Notes: generated by a model not told the origin, from the letters alone. A DNA stretch of 64,000 nt from JANMES01 sp038229715 (GCA_038229715.1 JBBROD010000009.1:11583-75582), one strand, 5' to 3'; counted from the stretch's first letter, positions 1-10,045 are shown. A program made the numbers and translations.

Positions 1-108
1 TCTGCAAGTAAACACGATTTCCCAATTCCTGACACCGCGCGCACGGTCCGGAGGACCGTGGTACGGGTGAGGCATCTGTCGGAAGAAAAGGGGCGGCTAT
101 TAGGTGCG

Positions 109-1671
109 TTACGGCGTAGCCGTGTCGGGCTTGGCGATGAGTCTAAACACCTTCCCGCTGCCGGCGGTGATGCGTTCTTTGCCGTCGCGGAGTTCCATCT
201 TGCCGAAGTCTACGATGTAGAGCGACCCGTCGGGCGCGAACTTCACATCGATCGGGCGTTCCAACGCTTCGACCTTGTCCTGCTCCAGCATCGAGGCCGG
301 CACGTCCTTGGTGTTGTGGATGAACTCGCGCACTTGCTTGCCGTCGATATCGAGCAGGACGATCTTGAACCCGATCGGCCCGATGAGTTTTTGCCCGCTG
401 GTGGCGAACGGCGAGCGGTCGCCGGAGAGCGCGACAACCGCGTTGCCGCGGAACTCGCGGAAGGGGCCGTTGGTCGGCACGAAATCAAACTTGGCCGCGC
501 CGGACAGCGGCGAGAAAATGCCCTGCAGCAGCGTGCTGCGATCCGGCACGATCAGGCCGCTGGCTTGTTGGTCGACGGTGAAGCTGACATCGGGGTATCC
601 GGTCGGCAAAACCATGTAAGGCTCGGGCTGGAATCTCGGATCGGTGATCGGCAGGAAATCCGCACTGAAATCGGGGAAACCGTACCAGGTTCCGCTGACG
701 ACGCGGACCATGACGTCCGGATCGTTCTTGATCGGCCGCGTGCCGCGCAGTTCCATGCCGTTGTTGGTCGCGTACAGGCGGAAACCGTTGTAGCGAAGCC
801 CGCGCGGCAGTCGCAGTCCGTGCGCTTCAACCTGCAGGTCGCCGCCGGTGGGGGAGATGGAGTAGATCGCGCCGGTGGGCTTATCGTTGCGTTTGATGCG
901 CGTCTGATTGCTAACGCCAAACGGCTGCATCGGCCCGGTGATGAGCACGTCATCCTGCCCTAGCCCGGCGCGCGGGTTGGCGGTGCTGAAACGGTAGCCG
1001 AGAAGTTTTAGAAACGAGTTGCGCTTGCCGTCGTCCCACGGAACATCGCAGAAATTCGGATACTTCCGCAGCCAGCCGGCGTCCCAGTTATCTTCGCCCA
1101 CCACGCCGCTGTTGGTGGCCGATCCGAGGGCGAAAAAGAGCCGCCCGCTGGTAGGGTTCACGGTGAGATCGGTCAGGCTGTAATCGCCCTGGGCCGGCAG
1201 ATCGGAGACCACGGTGTAGTGGCTTCCGTCGTAGCCGAAGCTGGTGATCACGCCATAGCCGTTGGCGTCGCGGTGGGTGACGAAGATTCGGCCTTCATGC
1301 ACCACCACGCCTCCAACCGGGGCATAGATTGTGAAATGGTCCCCGCCGATGTTGAAGGGGAACTTTTGTTTCTGTGGGTAGATGTCGAAGGGCGTACCGT
1401 TAGGCTTATAGCCGAATATGCGTGGCGCGCGCCCGCCGGCGCCGCTTTCTGTCAGGATGATCGTCCCGTCGGCATCGAACGCGATCCCCGTGGGAGCGGT
1501 TAACCCACGAACGACGGGCTTGAGTTCCGTCGCAGCCGGGTACTCGATCAGGCCGCGGTCAATGGTTTGTTGATCGCCGGGCTTGACCAGGATCGGCGAA
1601 GAGGTGCATCCGCCGAGGATCGACGTCACCGTCAGGATGCACCCGAGAGCGAGTTTCGCGCCACTTGTCAT
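109..1671 (-). CDS. Beta-propeller lipoprotein, sugar dehydrogenase-like
   Basis: 520-residue secreted lipoprotein. The start is set at the ATG ending at 1671 because GGAG lies just upstream and residues 1-22 form a signal peptide ending in the lipobox L-G-G-C. Reading further upstream only translates an intergenic inverted repeat. The body has recurring blade-like motifs (G-I-A-F-D-A-D-G-T near the N-terminus, D-V-K-F-A-P-D-G-S-L-Y near the C-terminus) typical of NHL or PQQ-dependent sugar dehydrogenase propellers. It probably sits on the periplasmic side of a membrane. Substrate and cofactor cannot be read from the sequence. It is the last gene of a leftward series after mdh but is separated from it by a hairpin, so it is likely transcribed on its own. 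Confidence 0.7.
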   Translation of the reverse strand: MTSGAKLALGCILTVTSILGGCTSSPILVKPGDQQTIDRGLIEYPAATELKPVVRGLTAPTGIAFDADGTIILTESGAGGRAPRIFGYKPNGTPFDIYPQKQKFPFNIGGDHFTIYAPVGGVVVHEGRIFVTHRDANGYGVITSFGYDGSHYTVVSDLPAQGDYSLTDLTVNPTSGRLFFALGSATNSGVVGEDNWDAGWLRKYPNFCDVPWDDGKRNSFLKLLGYRFSTANPRAGLGQDDVLITGPMQPFGVSNQTRIKRNDKPTGAIYSISPTGGDLQVEAHGLRLPRGLRYNGFRLYATNNGMELRGTRPIKNDPDVMVRVVSGTWYGFPDFSADFLPITDPRFQPEPYMVLPTGYPDVSFTVDQQASGLIVPDRSTLLQGIFSPLSGAAKFDFVPTNGPFREFRGNAVVALSGDRSPFATSGQKLIGPIGFKIVLLDIDGKQVREFIHNTKDVPASMLEQDKVEALERPIDVKFAPDGSLYIVDFGKMELRDGKERITAGSGKVFRLIAKPDTATP

Positions 1672-1710
1672 GCTTGCTCCGAAGCGAAGGAGGTTAGATG
1701 TGGGTTGTTG

Positions 1711-1780
1711 GTTGTGGGTTGTAAGTTGTGAGTTGGAAAAGAATCCTCCAACCTCCAACCCACAACTTACAACCCACAAC
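1711..1780. repeat. Intergenic inverted repeat, family A
   Basis: The 27-base arms 1711-1737 and 1754-1780 are complementary at 26 positions. They are built from GTTGTGGGTTG-like units. The element lies between the lipoprotein gene and mdh and would form a long hairpin in either transcript, so it may act as a terminator or mRNA stabiliser. A related repeat lies at 9933-10045. Confidence 0.8.
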
Positions 1781-1815
1781 ATACAACTTCCAACCAACAA
1801 CCCGCCATCAACATC

Positions 1816-2790
1816 TTACATCTTGACGACTTTAACCAGTTCTTTCACGTGGTCGACGCTGGTGGCGAACATTTTCTTTTCGTTTTCGTCCAGCTCGACT
1901 TCGATGATACGTTCCACGCCGCCGGAGCCCAATACGCAGGGCACGCCGACGAAGAAACCGCCGATTCCGTACTGTTTATCACAGTAAGCCGCGGCCGGGA
2001 GGATGCGTTTTTTGTCTTTGATAATGGATTCGGCCATCGCGACAGTAGCGCTGGCGGGGGCGTAGTAGGCGCTGCCGGTTTTGAGGAGGTTGACGATTTC
2101 CGCGCCGCCGTTGCGAGCGCGCTTCACAATTTCCTCGAGCTTCTCCGGCTTGATGAGCTGGGTGATCGGAACGCCTCCCGCGCTGGTATAGCGGGTGAGC
2201 GGGACCATGTCATCTCCGTGTCCGCCGAGCAGGAGGGCCTGCACGTCCTCCACCGAGCAGCCGACCTCTGCCGCCAGAAACGAGCGGTAGCGGGCGACAT
2301 CGAGCACGCCGGCCTGCCCGATGATGCGGTGGGTCGGGAAGCCCGAGGCCTTCCACGCCACGTACACCATCGCGTCCAATGGGTTGCTGACGACGATCAT
2401 CACCGCGTTCGGTGAGTGCTTGGCCACGTTAGCGGCCACTTCCTTCACGATGCCCGTGTTGATCGCGATCAGGTCGTCACGGCTCATGCCCGGCTTGCGC
2501 GGCAGGCCGGCGGTGACGATCACCACATCGCTGTCGGCAGTATCTTTATAGTCGCTGGTTCCGGTGATCTTGGCGTCAAACCCTTCCACGGGCGAGGCTT
2601 CGTACAGGTCGAGCGCCTTGCCCTGCGGCGCGGTGTTCGGCACTTTCTTCTGTGTGCCGTCTTTTTCTGTGATGGTGATTTCCGGGATATCGAGCAGAAC
2701 GATGTCCCCCAGTTCCTTACTGGCGGCCCAGTGAGCGCAGGTGGCTCCGACGTTGCCTGCCCCGATAATGCTGATCTTTGCACGACGCAT
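1816..2790 (-). CDS. mdh: Malate dehydrogenase, LDH-like type
   Basis: 324 residues, the usual length of LDH-like malate dehydrogenases. It oxidises malate to oxaloacetate with NAD in the cytoplasmic TCA cycle. The N-terminus holds the Rossmann loop G-A-G-N-V-G-A (residues 10-16), followed by the acidic residue at the end of strand 2 (L-L-D-I). The substrate loop G-L-P-R-K-P-G-M-S-R and the catalytic G-G-H-G-D motif are present. An insert after strand 2 (about residues 38-60) is slightly longer than usual. It is flanked on both sides by intergenic hairpins, suggesting a single-gene transcript. Confidence 0.93.
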   Translation of the reverse strand: MRRAKISIIGAGNVGATCAHWAASKELGDIVLLDIPEITITEKDGTQKKVPNTAPQGKALDLYEASPVEGFDAKITGTSDYKDTADSDVVIVTAGLPRKPGMSRDDLIAINTGIVKEVAANVAKHSPNAVMIVVSNPLDAMVYVAWKASGFPTHRIIGQAGVLDVARYRSFLAAEVGCSVEDVQALLLGGHGDDMVPLTRYTSAGGVPITQLIKPEKLEEIVKRARNGGAEIVNLLKTGSAYYAPASATVAMAESIIKDKKRILPAAAYCDKQYGIGGFFVGVPCVLGSGGVERIIEVELDENEKKMFATSVDHVKELVKVVKM

Positions 2791-2932
2791 GAATAGGTTC
2801 CTTTCAAACGGTCCGAATGTGTTTACTCCGAGTCTGGGGATTATCGGGAAACTGGACGCGGTTTCAATGAACCACGGCGGGGGTAGAATTAAGGTTGTTT
2901 AAGCGGGGAGGTATGGAAAATGCTGAAAGATG

Positions 2933-3000
2933 AATGCCGAAGGATGAAAAAGGAAGCAATTGCCTCCATTTTCATCCCTCGGCCTTCGTCCTTCGGCATT
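2933..3000. repeat. Intergenic inverted repeat, AATGCCGAAGGA type
   Basis: AATGCCGAAGGA (2933-2944) is exactly complementary to 2989-3000, and GGATGAAAA (2942-2950) pairs with TTTTCATCC (2969-2977). The hairpin lies just beyond the stop of the leftward pilus-associated gene, with a T-rich run at its right edge. It is probably a transcription terminator or one of the host's dispersed hairpin elements. Confidence 0.7.
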
Positions 3001-3005
3001 GTTTT

Positions 3006-4139
3006 TTACTTCACGAGCGTGATGGCGTTAGTGCCATACAGCTTGGTGGAGAAGTTGCCGACGTTGTCGTTCCATTGCCAGGCATCCATCATACCAAGGT
3101 ACAACTTGGTGGCGCCGGTGGGGATGACGATGGACTGGGTCTCGCCGGTGCTGCGTTTTCCGTCGCCGACGAAGAATGTCTGCTTCAGCAGAGGGCTGAC
3201 CGAAGCGTAATCGCGCTGGGTGGTCGTGCCAAAATCCAGCCCGGTCGGTGCGGACGTGAGGTTCGGGGCAGCGCTGCTCAGGAACACGCCCATGACCGCG
3301 CCGATCGGTGCGCGCGTGTTGCTGATCCCGTTGAGACTGGTGCTGGGGACGCTGGTCGGATTCGTTGCGCCGTTGGCAACCAGGAATGTGGTGTCACCGT
3401 CGGCCGCGTTCGTCGTGCCACTGCTCCAGCTTTGCCAACTGGCGCTGCCGCTGAGTCCTTCAAGTTTGATCGTGTCGCCAGCCGTCAGGCCGAGCCCAGC
3501 CAAATCAACAACCAGAGGTCGCTGCTTCTGGTTACTGCTGGTGCCGTTGTTGTCCCACACCCAATTGGCGCCGGGTCGGTTGTTCATGGTTTGGGTGTTG
3601 TCGGGCATGCCCGAAAGCCAGAGATTGCCCGATGCCGGGGGACTGATGGTCGTCGTAGTCGACGTACACTTGGCGATCGCGACTGCCGTCACCTGGAACG
3701 CTGCATTGCCATTGCGGAAGACCGACATGAACAGCGGCATCCCGCCGGTGCGGTTAAGGGTCTGGCGAACGGTGACTTTTACGCAGTTGCCCGTGCTGTC
3801 GGTCGTAAACACCTGGGTGGTGGCGTTCCACGTACCGACGATCACATCGGCGGCGTTGATCGTGGGCGAACCCCCATCGACCGTGTACTGCGCCCCGATG
3901 GCGGCCGCACAGGCTTTAGCGGTGGTGGTGGGGGTCGAACTGTTGGCCGCTCCGGTGGCGGCGTAGCGGGCGGCGGAGTCGGCGCAAGCCTGGGCTTCAG
4001 TCTTGCAGAGCTGCATTCGTCCGACATCGACCGCCAGTCCGGCAAATCCAAGAAACACCGGAAGCGCTAAGATGACATACAACATCACCGAGCCGCGTCG
4101 GCGAACCGGGAGGACTGCTTTTGTTGCATGGTGAGTCAT
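3006..4139 (-). CDS. TadE/TadG-like pilus-associated protein with lectin-like C-terminus
   Basis: 377 residues. A basic N-terminus (R-R-R-G-S) is followed by one membrane segment (about residues 17-40) and D-V-G-R-M-Q-L, the layout of TadE/TadG minor pilins and of the Flp pilus assembly N-terminal domain. The C-terminal third (A-P-I-G-A-V-M-G-V-F, later L-Y-L-G-M-M-D-A-W-Q-W-N-D-N-V-G) resembles LecA-type sugar-binding domains. It is probably a cell-surface protein anchored through the N-terminal helix. No other tad genes are in the window, so the assembly machinery must be elsewhere. The start has only a weak ribosome binding site. Confidence 0.7.
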   Translation of the reverse strand: MTHHATKAVLPVRRRGSVMLYVILALPVFLGFAGLAVDVGRMQLCKTEAQACADSAARYAATGAANSSTPTTTAKACAAAIGAQYTVDGGSPTINAADVIVGTWNATTQVFTTDSTGNCVKVTVRQTLNRTGGMPLFMSVFRNGNAAFQVTAVAIAKCTSTTTTISPPASGNLWLSGMPDNTQTMNNRPGANWVWDNNGTSSNQKQRPLVVDLAGLGLTAGDTIKLEGLSGSASWQSWSSGTTNAADGDTTFLVANGATNPTSVPSTSLNGISNTRAPIGAVMGVFLSSAAPNLTSAPTGLDFGTTTQRDYASVSPLLKQTFFVGDGKRSTGETQSIVIPTGATKLYLGMMDAWQWNDNVGNFSTKLYGTNAITLVK

Positions 4140-4316
4140 ATGTAGGTTTCATCGGATTCTGCGCATCCAGAATCAAATGGCGGCTCTAAAAACAATTGCA
4201 ATTTTGTGACTGAATCAGTCGATCCAAAACGAACTGCGTGAATCGCCCTTTTTTTATAGGACCGGCCCGCATATTCCGCATAGAGTCGCGGAAGCGTTGG
4301 TGTTAAGCTACCCCGC

Positions 4317-5174
4317 ATGGGAACTGAATCTGCATTCGCCAGTGGAGTCACTCAGGAACTCGGGGTCAATCTCCTTCCCCGGCTGGTCATCCAAAACTCG
4401 CTCGGCCGTGCGCACCTGTATCTGCACGGGGCGACGCTGACGCATTTTGAACCCGTCGGCCATAAGCCCGTCATCTTCGTCAGCCGGCAAGCGGTGTATG
4501 AAGACACGAAACCGATCCGTGGCGGGGTGCCGATCTGCTGGCCGTGGTTCGGGCCGCACCCTTCTGATAAAGCGAAAGCGCCCCACGGCTACGCGCGGTT
4601 GAGCGAATGGCACGTCGCGTCGACCAAAGCGCTGCCCGACGGCTCGACCCGTGTGACGCTGGCGACCAAGCTCGACATCGCCGAACTGGTGTTCGAGGTG
4701 ACGGTCGGCAAATCGTTGACCATGAAGCTGACGACCCGCAACACCACCGCCGGTCCGATCACCGTCACCGAGGCGCTGCACACGTATCTGTCGATCGGCG
4801 ACATCCACCAAATCAGCGTCGAAGGCCTGGCCGGGGCGGATTGCGTCGATCGACTTACCGACGCTCGCACGAAACAAGACGCCGCGCCGATTCGTATCGA
4901 TCGAGAAGTGGACCGCACCTTCCTCAACACCATCGCGACGACCACGCTCATCGACCCGGTCTTCAATCGCAAGATCGCGATCAGCAAGCGCGGCTCGAAT
5001 TCCACGGTGGTTTGGAACCCGTGGATCGACAAGTCGAAGGCGATGAGCGACCTGGCCGACGACGAGTATCACGGCTTTGTCTGCATCGAAACCGCGAATG
5101 CCTTGGAGAATGGCGTAACCATCCCGCCGGGGCAGACTCACGAGATCGAGGCGAATGTAGCGGTTGTGAAGTAG
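4317..5174 (+). CDS. D-hexose-6-phosphate mutarotase (YeaD family)
   Basis: 285 residues, matching the glucose-6-phosphate 1-epimerase family. It interconverts anomers of hexose 6-phosphates in the cytoplasm. The family motif G-V-P-I-C-W-P-W-F-G-P-H, then H-G-Y-A-R and the distal F-V-C-I-E (candidate catalytic glutamate) are all present in order. It lies on the + strand ahead of an M16 peptidase gene, with an 87-base gap and no obvious functional link. Confidence 0.9.
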   Translation: MGTESAFASGVTQELGVNLLPRLVIQNSLGRAHLYLHGATLTHFEPVGHKPVIFVSRQAVYEDTKPIRGGVPICWPWFGPHPSDKAKAPHGYARLSEWHVASTKALPDGSTRVTLATKLDIAELVFEVTVGKSLTMKLTTRNTTAGPITVTEALHTYLSIGDIHQISVEGLAGADCVDRLTDARTKQDAAPIRIDREVDRTFLNTIATTTLIDPVFNRKIAISKRGSNSTVVWNPWIDKSKAMSDLADDEYHGFVCIETANALENGVTIPPGQTHEIEANVAVVK

Positions 5175-5261
5175 CTTCGGTTGCGACAATTCATCGCGCT
5201 TCGCGTACTATCTTCTGTCGGCCGGATCGTAGGACCGATCGGGCAACAGGAGATCTGCGTT

Positions 5262-8090
5262 ATGCGTCTTGCTCATCGTTCGTTCGCCGGTTTGTTCGTG
5301 CTTTTCATTTGCCTTTTCTCGTCGGCCGTGCTCGCCGAGGCCAACCCGCCGGTAGCGCCGGTGGAGTTCACCAAAGAAACACTCCAAAACGGTCTCCGCG
5401 TCATCTACGTGCCACTGAAAGCGACGCCCGTGGTGCACGTGCGCGTGCTCTACCACGTCGGCTCGCGCGACGAGCGGCCGGACCGGCAGGGGTTTGCCCA
5501 CATGTTCGAGCACATGATGTTCCGCGGATCGGCCCACGTCGCGCCGCAAGAGCACATGAAGCTGATCGGCGTCGTCGGCGGGTACAGCAACGCGTTCACC
5601 AGCTTCGATCAGACCACCTATATCGACACCGTGCCGGCCAACCAGTTGGAGTTGCCGCTGTATATGGAAGCCGACCGCATGGCGAGCTTCAAAGTCTCCG
5701 ACGACATCTATAAGGTCGAGCGGAACGTGGTCGCCAAAGAGTGGGGCATTCGTCAGAATAAGCCGTACGGGACGCAGTTTGAGGATTTTCTTACGCTGAC
5801 ATTCCCGTCGGGGTATTACCGCTGGACGCCGATCGGCAACATGGACCAACTCCGCGCCGCAGCGGCCAGTGAGCTGCAGGCGTTTTTCAACAAGTACTAC
5901 TTGCCGAACAACGCGGTGCTGGTGATCTCCGGTGATTTTGATATCGACCAAGCCCGGGCCATGGTGAAAAAATATTACGCATGGATTCCCGCCGGCCCGT
6001 CTGTCACGCGGGAGATTCCGAAAGAGCCGGATCAGGACAAGCCGCGACTGAACGAAGTCAAGCGTGTTGTCCCGCTGCCTTCGGTCATGATCGGATACAA
6101 ACTGCCTCCGTATGATTCGGATGATTTCGCGGCGCTTAACATGCTGGGCACGATTCTGGGTGATGGCGCATCGAGCCGGCTGGATCGCAAGCTGGTTAAC
6201 AACGACAAGCCGCTCTGCTCCAACGCCGGTGCCGGGCCGTACCAACTGCAGGACGCGGGCGTGTTCATCGTCAACGCGATGCTGCTGCAAGGGAAGAATC
6301 CCGAAGACGTGAAGGCGGGATTGCTGGAAGCGATCGCCGAGGTCGCGAAGAACGGCGTGACCAACGAGGAAATCGCCAAGGCCCGCCTGCTGAGCAAGAA
6401 AGCGATCGTCGCCAGCCGCGTTGAATGCTCCGAACTGGCGGCCCAGGTCGGGCAGGAGGAATTGTTTGCCAACGATGCGTCGCGCGTGAACAGCGAAGTC
6501 GATCGCCTGTTCGCCGTCACGGCCGCGGACGTGAAACGGGTTGCGAGTAAGTATCTGACTCCCGACAAGAGCAGCACGCTGGTCACACTGCCCGACCCGA
6601 TGGGCGCTGCCGCCCGCGCAGCGGCCGCCGCGGAGGCGAAGAAGTTGATGACCGCCCCGGTCGCCACCACCACCGCCGCTGTTGAGCCGCGAGCAGTGGC
6701 GTTCCCTGAAAACTACCCGCTCAAGCCGCCGGTTGCATCCAGCGCCGCCAATCCGGTGTTCAAAAAAGGGGAGGAAACAACGATCAACGGTGTGAAGGTG
6801 ATCGTGATGGAAGACCACCGCCTGCCGATCGTTACCTGGGGATTAACGCTCCGCACCGGCGGATACGCCGCGCCGGCGGGCAAGGAAGGGCTTGCAAGCC
6901 TGACTGACAAGCTCATGACCCGCGGCGCAGACGGGATGGATTATGAAGCGCTCGCCGGCGATCTGGACAGCCGGGCGATTTCGATCGATCTCAGCGACGG
7001 CGGCGACATCACAAGGCTCAACGGATCGGCCATCACCGATCAGTTGGATCACGCGCTGGACCGCACCCGCCAGATTCTGTTCAAGCCTACTTTGGCATCA
7101 GAAGAGTTCGATAAGCTCAAGGCGCAAATGTCCAACGGTCTTACCGTTGAACAGGAAAACCCCTCGGCCGTCGCGGCCCATGAGTTTGGCAAGGCGCTCT
7201 ACGGCGAATCGTTGCAGGGCCGACACGCAACGCCGGATTCGCTGGCGGCTGTCACGCTCGACGACGTGAAAGCATTCTACGCGCAGATGCTTAAGTCGAA
7301 CGACGCGATTCTCGTATTCGCCGGTGATGTGACCGTCCAGCGCGGACAAGAACTGGCGACGAAGTTGCTTGACGGAATCAAGGTGGGTGATTTAGCCAAG
7401 GTCGATTACGCCGTCCCGGCCTACACGGGTCGCAAGATCATCCTCGTCGACAACCCCGACGCCAAGCAAAGCGTCATCAAAATCGGCCTGCCTGCCTATG
7501 ACATTCATGCCGACGACAAGTACGCCGGCATGCTGGGAGGTCAAATCCTGTCAGCCGGTATTGATTCGCGGCTCGGGCGGTACGTGCGCGCCGAGAAAGG
7601 CTATGTCTACGGCATCGGCGCGATGTTCTCGCCCGGCCGGCACGGCGGTGCATTTGCAGGGGCGACTGAAACCGGCTTCGAAACCACCGGCGCCACGATC
7701 GAGGCGATGTTCAAAGTCTTCTACGATCTCCGCACCGCTCCGGTGCTACCCAACGAACTGGCTGAAAGCAAAACCCGCGTCGCCGGCTCGATGCTGATGG
7801 AAACCCAAACGATCCAGCAACAGGCCGGTCGGCGCGTCGACGCGATGTTGAACGACTACCCGATCGACTACTGGGACAAGCTGCCCGCCCGCGTGAACGA
7901 AGTCACGCTCGATCAGATCCAGGCCGTGATGAACCAGTATGTGAAGGACGACGCGATGACCATCGTCGTCGTCGCGCCAGCCGACAAGGTGAAAGAACAG
8001 CTGGATAAGCTGGGCAGCGTGCAGGTCCTGCCCATGCCCTCCAAACGCGGCGCCACTACAAAGCCGAGCGGCACGGAATTGTTGAAATAA
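5262..8090 (+). CDS. Secreted M16-family zinc peptidase (two-domain)
   Basis: 942 residues after choosing the ATG at 5262, which follows AGGAG and begins a clear signal peptide ending V-L-A-E. The inverted zinc motif H-x-x-E-H (residues 80-84, H-M-F-E-H) and the downstream glutamate in V-V-A-K-E-W (about 160) make the first half catalytic. The second half (from about residue 500) repeats the fold without the motif, as in pitrilysin-like and processing-peptidase-like enzymes. It is probably a periplasmic or surface oligopeptidase. It ends just before a 101-base inverted repeat. Confidence 0.9.
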   Translation: MRLAHRSFAGLFVLFICLFSSAVLAEANPPVAPVEFTKETLQNGLRVIYVPLKATPVVHVRVLYHVGSRDERPDRQGFAHMFEHMMFRGSAHVAPQEHMKLIGVVGGYSNAFTSFDQTTYIDTVPANQLELPLYMEADRMASFKVSDDIYKVERNVVAKEWGIRQNKPYGTQFEDFLTLTFPSGYYRWTPIGNMDQLRAAAASELQAFFNKYYLPNNAVLVISGDFDIDQARAMVKKYYAWIPAGPSVTREIPKEPDQDKPRLNEVKRVVPLPSVMIGYKLPPYDSDDFAALNMLGTILGDGASSRLDRKLVNNDKPLCSNAGAGPYQLQDAGVFIVNAMLLQGKNPEDVKAGLLEAIAEVAKNGVTNEEIAKARLLSKKAIVASRVECSELAAQVGQEELFANDASRVNSEVDRLFAVTAADVKRVASKYLTPDKSSTLVTLPDPMGAAARAAAAAEAKKLMTAPVATTTAAVEPRAVAFPENYPLKPPVASSAANPVFKKGEETTINGVKVIVMEDHRLPIVTWGLTLRTGGYAAPAGKEGLASLTDKLMTRGADGMDYEALAGDLDSRAISIDLSDGGDITRLNGSAITDQLDHALDRTRQILFKPTLASEEFDKLKAQMSNGLTVEQENPSAVAAHEFGKALYGESLQGRHATPDSLAAVTLDDVKAFYAQMLKSNDAILVFAGDVTVQRGQELATKLLDGIKVGDLAKVDYAVPAYTGRKIILVDNPDAKQSVIKIGLPAYDIHADDKYAGMLGGQILSAGIDSRLGRYVRAEKGYVYGIGAMFSPGRHGGAFAGATETGFETTGATIEAMFKVFYDLRTAPVLPNELAESKTRVAGSMLMETQTIQQQAGRRVDAMLNDYPIDYWDKLPARVNEVTLDQIQAVMNQYVKDDAMTIVVVAPADKVKEQLDKLGSVQVLPMPSKRGATTKPSGTELLK

Positions 8091-8096
8091 TTTTTT

Positions 8097-8197
8097 GCCA
8101 CAGATGGGGCACAGATTCACACAGATAAAATGCAAAACAAATAGTTCGTACGTAATAGTTCGTACTTATCTGTGTTCATCTGTGCCCCATCTGTGGC
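8097..8197. repeat. Intergenic inverted repeat, CACAGAT type
   Basis: The 32-base arms 8097-8128 and 8166-8197 match at 30 of 32 positions and are built from CACAGAT units. The loop contains two copies of TAGTTCGTAC. Similar CACAGATGAACACAGAT elements occur between genes in several environmental bacterial genomes (from memory). It separates the M16 peptidase gene from the permease gene. Confidence 0.85.
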
Positions 8198-8220
8198 TAA
8201 CTTCCTCTGAGAATTGACGG

Positions 8221-9930
8221 ATGCGCCGAACCCCAGCTTGGATCGTCTTCTTCATCACCCTCGCCGTTTTCGGCGTGGCGTTCATCTATCCGCTGTACAA
8301 AGTCATCAGCGGCGGATTCGTTGACGCGGACGGCCGCTTCACGCTGGAGTTCCTCATCGGCGTGTTCCGCAACCCGATCTACTCACAAGGATTGCTCAAC
8401 AGCCTCGGCATCGCGATCGGCACGACGTCGCTCGTCACGCTCATCGCCGTGCCGCTGGCGTGGATCGGCAATCGGTACGATTTCGCCGGCAAGGGACTGA
8501 TCAGCGGCCTGCTGCTCGTGCCGATGATCTTGCCGCCGTTCGTCGGGGCGATCGGGTTTCAGCAGATTTTTGGGCAGTACGGCGCGTTCAACGCTTTACT
8601 GCATTTGGGGCCGAAAGATTGGCTCGGCAACGCCCGATACTGGGGCGTGATCGGGCTGCAGGCGCTGGCGCTCTACCCGATCCTGTACCTCAACGTCTCA
8701 GCCGCGATGGCGAATATCGACCCGGCCATGGAGCAGGCGGCGGAAAACCTCGGCTGCACCGGGTTCCGCAAGTTCTGGAGCATCACGCTCCCGCTGATCA
8801 TGCCCGGCCTGTTCGCCGGCGGGACGATCGTGTTTATCTGGAGCTTCACCGAACTAGGCACGCCGCTGATCATGAACTACACACGCGCCGCCCCGGTGCA
8901 GGTGTTTGATGCGCTAAAGGAAATCGGCAAAAGCCCCTTCCCGTACGCGCTGGTGTTCGTGATGCTCGCCTCCAGCCTGCTGCTGTACGCGCTGAGCAAG
9001 TTTTTCTTCGGCCGGCAGACTTACGCGGCGCAAGCCAAAGCGTCCACCGCCTCTAGTACCACGCCGCTGAAGGGTTTGAAGGGACTATTGGCGATGGCGC
9101 CGTTCCTCGTGGTGATCTTTCTTGCGCTACTGCCGCACCTCGGCGTGATCCTCACCAGCTTTTCCGTCCCCGGCAGTTGGTACCGCACGGTGTTGCCTCA
9201 GGCGTTCACCGGCTCGAACTACGTTGAAGCGCTCGGCCACAGCATGACGGTTAGTTCGATCAAAAATAGTTTGATCTACTCAAGCCTCGCGGTCTGCTTC
9301 AACATGGTGCTCGGGATCGCGATCGCGTTTGTGGTGGTGCGTTCGGACCTGAAAATCCGCGGCATTCTCGATACCCTGGCGATGCTCCCGCTGGCCGTGC
9401 CGGGGTTGGTGATGGCGTTCGGCTATCTCGCGTGCAGCAGCGAGCTTTCGCAGACGTTGTTTGTAAAAAATCATCCCATCTTCAAGAAGCTGGTGGACGT
9501 GCAGACCAATCCGCTGCTGTTTTTGGTGATCGCCTACAGCATCCGACGTCTTCCCTACATGGTCCGATCAGCCGTGGCAGGTTTGCAGCAAACGAGCGTG
9601 ACGCTGGAAGAAGCCGCGAGCAACTTAGGTGCCAGCCCGATGCTGACCATCCGCCGGATCACCGTGCCGCTGATCCTGGCCAACCTGATCGCCGGTGCGA
9701 TGCTGGCGTTCGCGTTCAGTATGCTGGAAGTGTCTGACAGTTTGATGCTCGCCCAGCGGCAGGATTTTTACCCGATCACCAAAACGATCTACGAGCTGTT
9801 CCAACTCATCGGCACGGGCAAGTACGTCGCCAGCGCCCTGGGCGTCTGGGCGATGGCGTTCCTGGCCATCACCATCCTCGGCAGCAGCATCATTCTTGGG
9901 AAGAAGCTTGGGGCGATTTTCAGGGTTTGA
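8221..9930 (+). CDS. Iron(III)-type ABC transporter permease, fused double domain
   Basis: 569 residues with about twelve membrane segments. It carries two binding-protein-dependent permease domains in one chain. Each half has its own EAA loop (E-Q-A-A-E-N-L-G at about 178, E-E-A-A-S-N-L-G at about 462) for contact with the ATPase. This is the layout of FbpB/ThiP-type importers for ferric iron, thiamine or phosphonate. Neither the ATPase nor the binding protein gene is next to it in this window, so the substrate is not determined. Confidence 0.88.
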   Translation: MRRTPAWIVFFITLAVFGVAFIYPLYKVISGGFVDADGRFTLEFLIGVFRNPIYSQGLLNSLGIAIGTTSLVTLIAVPLAWIGNRYDFAGKGLISGLLLVPMILPPFVGAIGFQQIFGQYGAFNALLHLGPKDWLGNARYWGVIGLQALALYPILYLNVSAAMANIDPAMEQAAENLGCTGFRKFWSITLPLIMPGLFAGGTIVFIWSFTELGTPLIMNYTRAAPVQVFDALKEIGKSPFPYALVFVMLASSLLLYALSKFFFGRQTYAAQAKASTASSTTPLKGLKGLLAMAPFLVVIFLALLPHLGVILTSFSVPGSWYRTVLPQAFTGSNYVEALGHSMTVSSIKNSLIYSSLAVCFNMVLGIAIAFVVVRSDLKIRGILDTLAMLPLAVPGLVMAFGYLACSSELSQTLFVKNHPIFKKLVDVQTNPLLFLVIAYSIRRLPYMVRSAVAGLQQTSVTLEEAASNLGASPMLTIRRITVPLILANLIAGAMLAFAFSMLEVSDSLMLAQRQDFYPITKTIYELFQLIGTGKYVASALGVWAMAFLAITILGSSIILGKKLGAIFRV

Positions 9931-9932
9931 TT

Positions 9933-10045
9933 TGTTTGTTGTTGGTTGTGGGTTGTGGGTTGGCTCTGCCCCAACGCGACCTGCAACTTCCAACCCACAA
10001 CAAACAACTTCCAACCCACAACCTACAACCCACAACAAACAATCC
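9933..10045. repeat. Intergenic inverted repeat, family A (second copy)
   Basis: Left arm units GTTGTTGGTTGTGGGTTG (from about 9936) face right-arm units CAACCCACAACAAACAA (to about 10045). The sequence family is the same as at 1711-1780. The element sits between the permease and parvulin genes and reads open in several frames, which produces false N-terminal extensions of both neighbours. Confidence 0.75.

Noticed and set aside
2934..4070. 378-residue plus-strand frame
   Set aside because: Antisense to the pilus-associated gene; composition is that of a shadow frame.
5208..6818. 536-residue frame on the minus strand
   Set aside because: It is antisense to the M16 peptidase gene, which has full motifs and a signal peptide. 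The long frame is a by-product of GC-rich codon usage.
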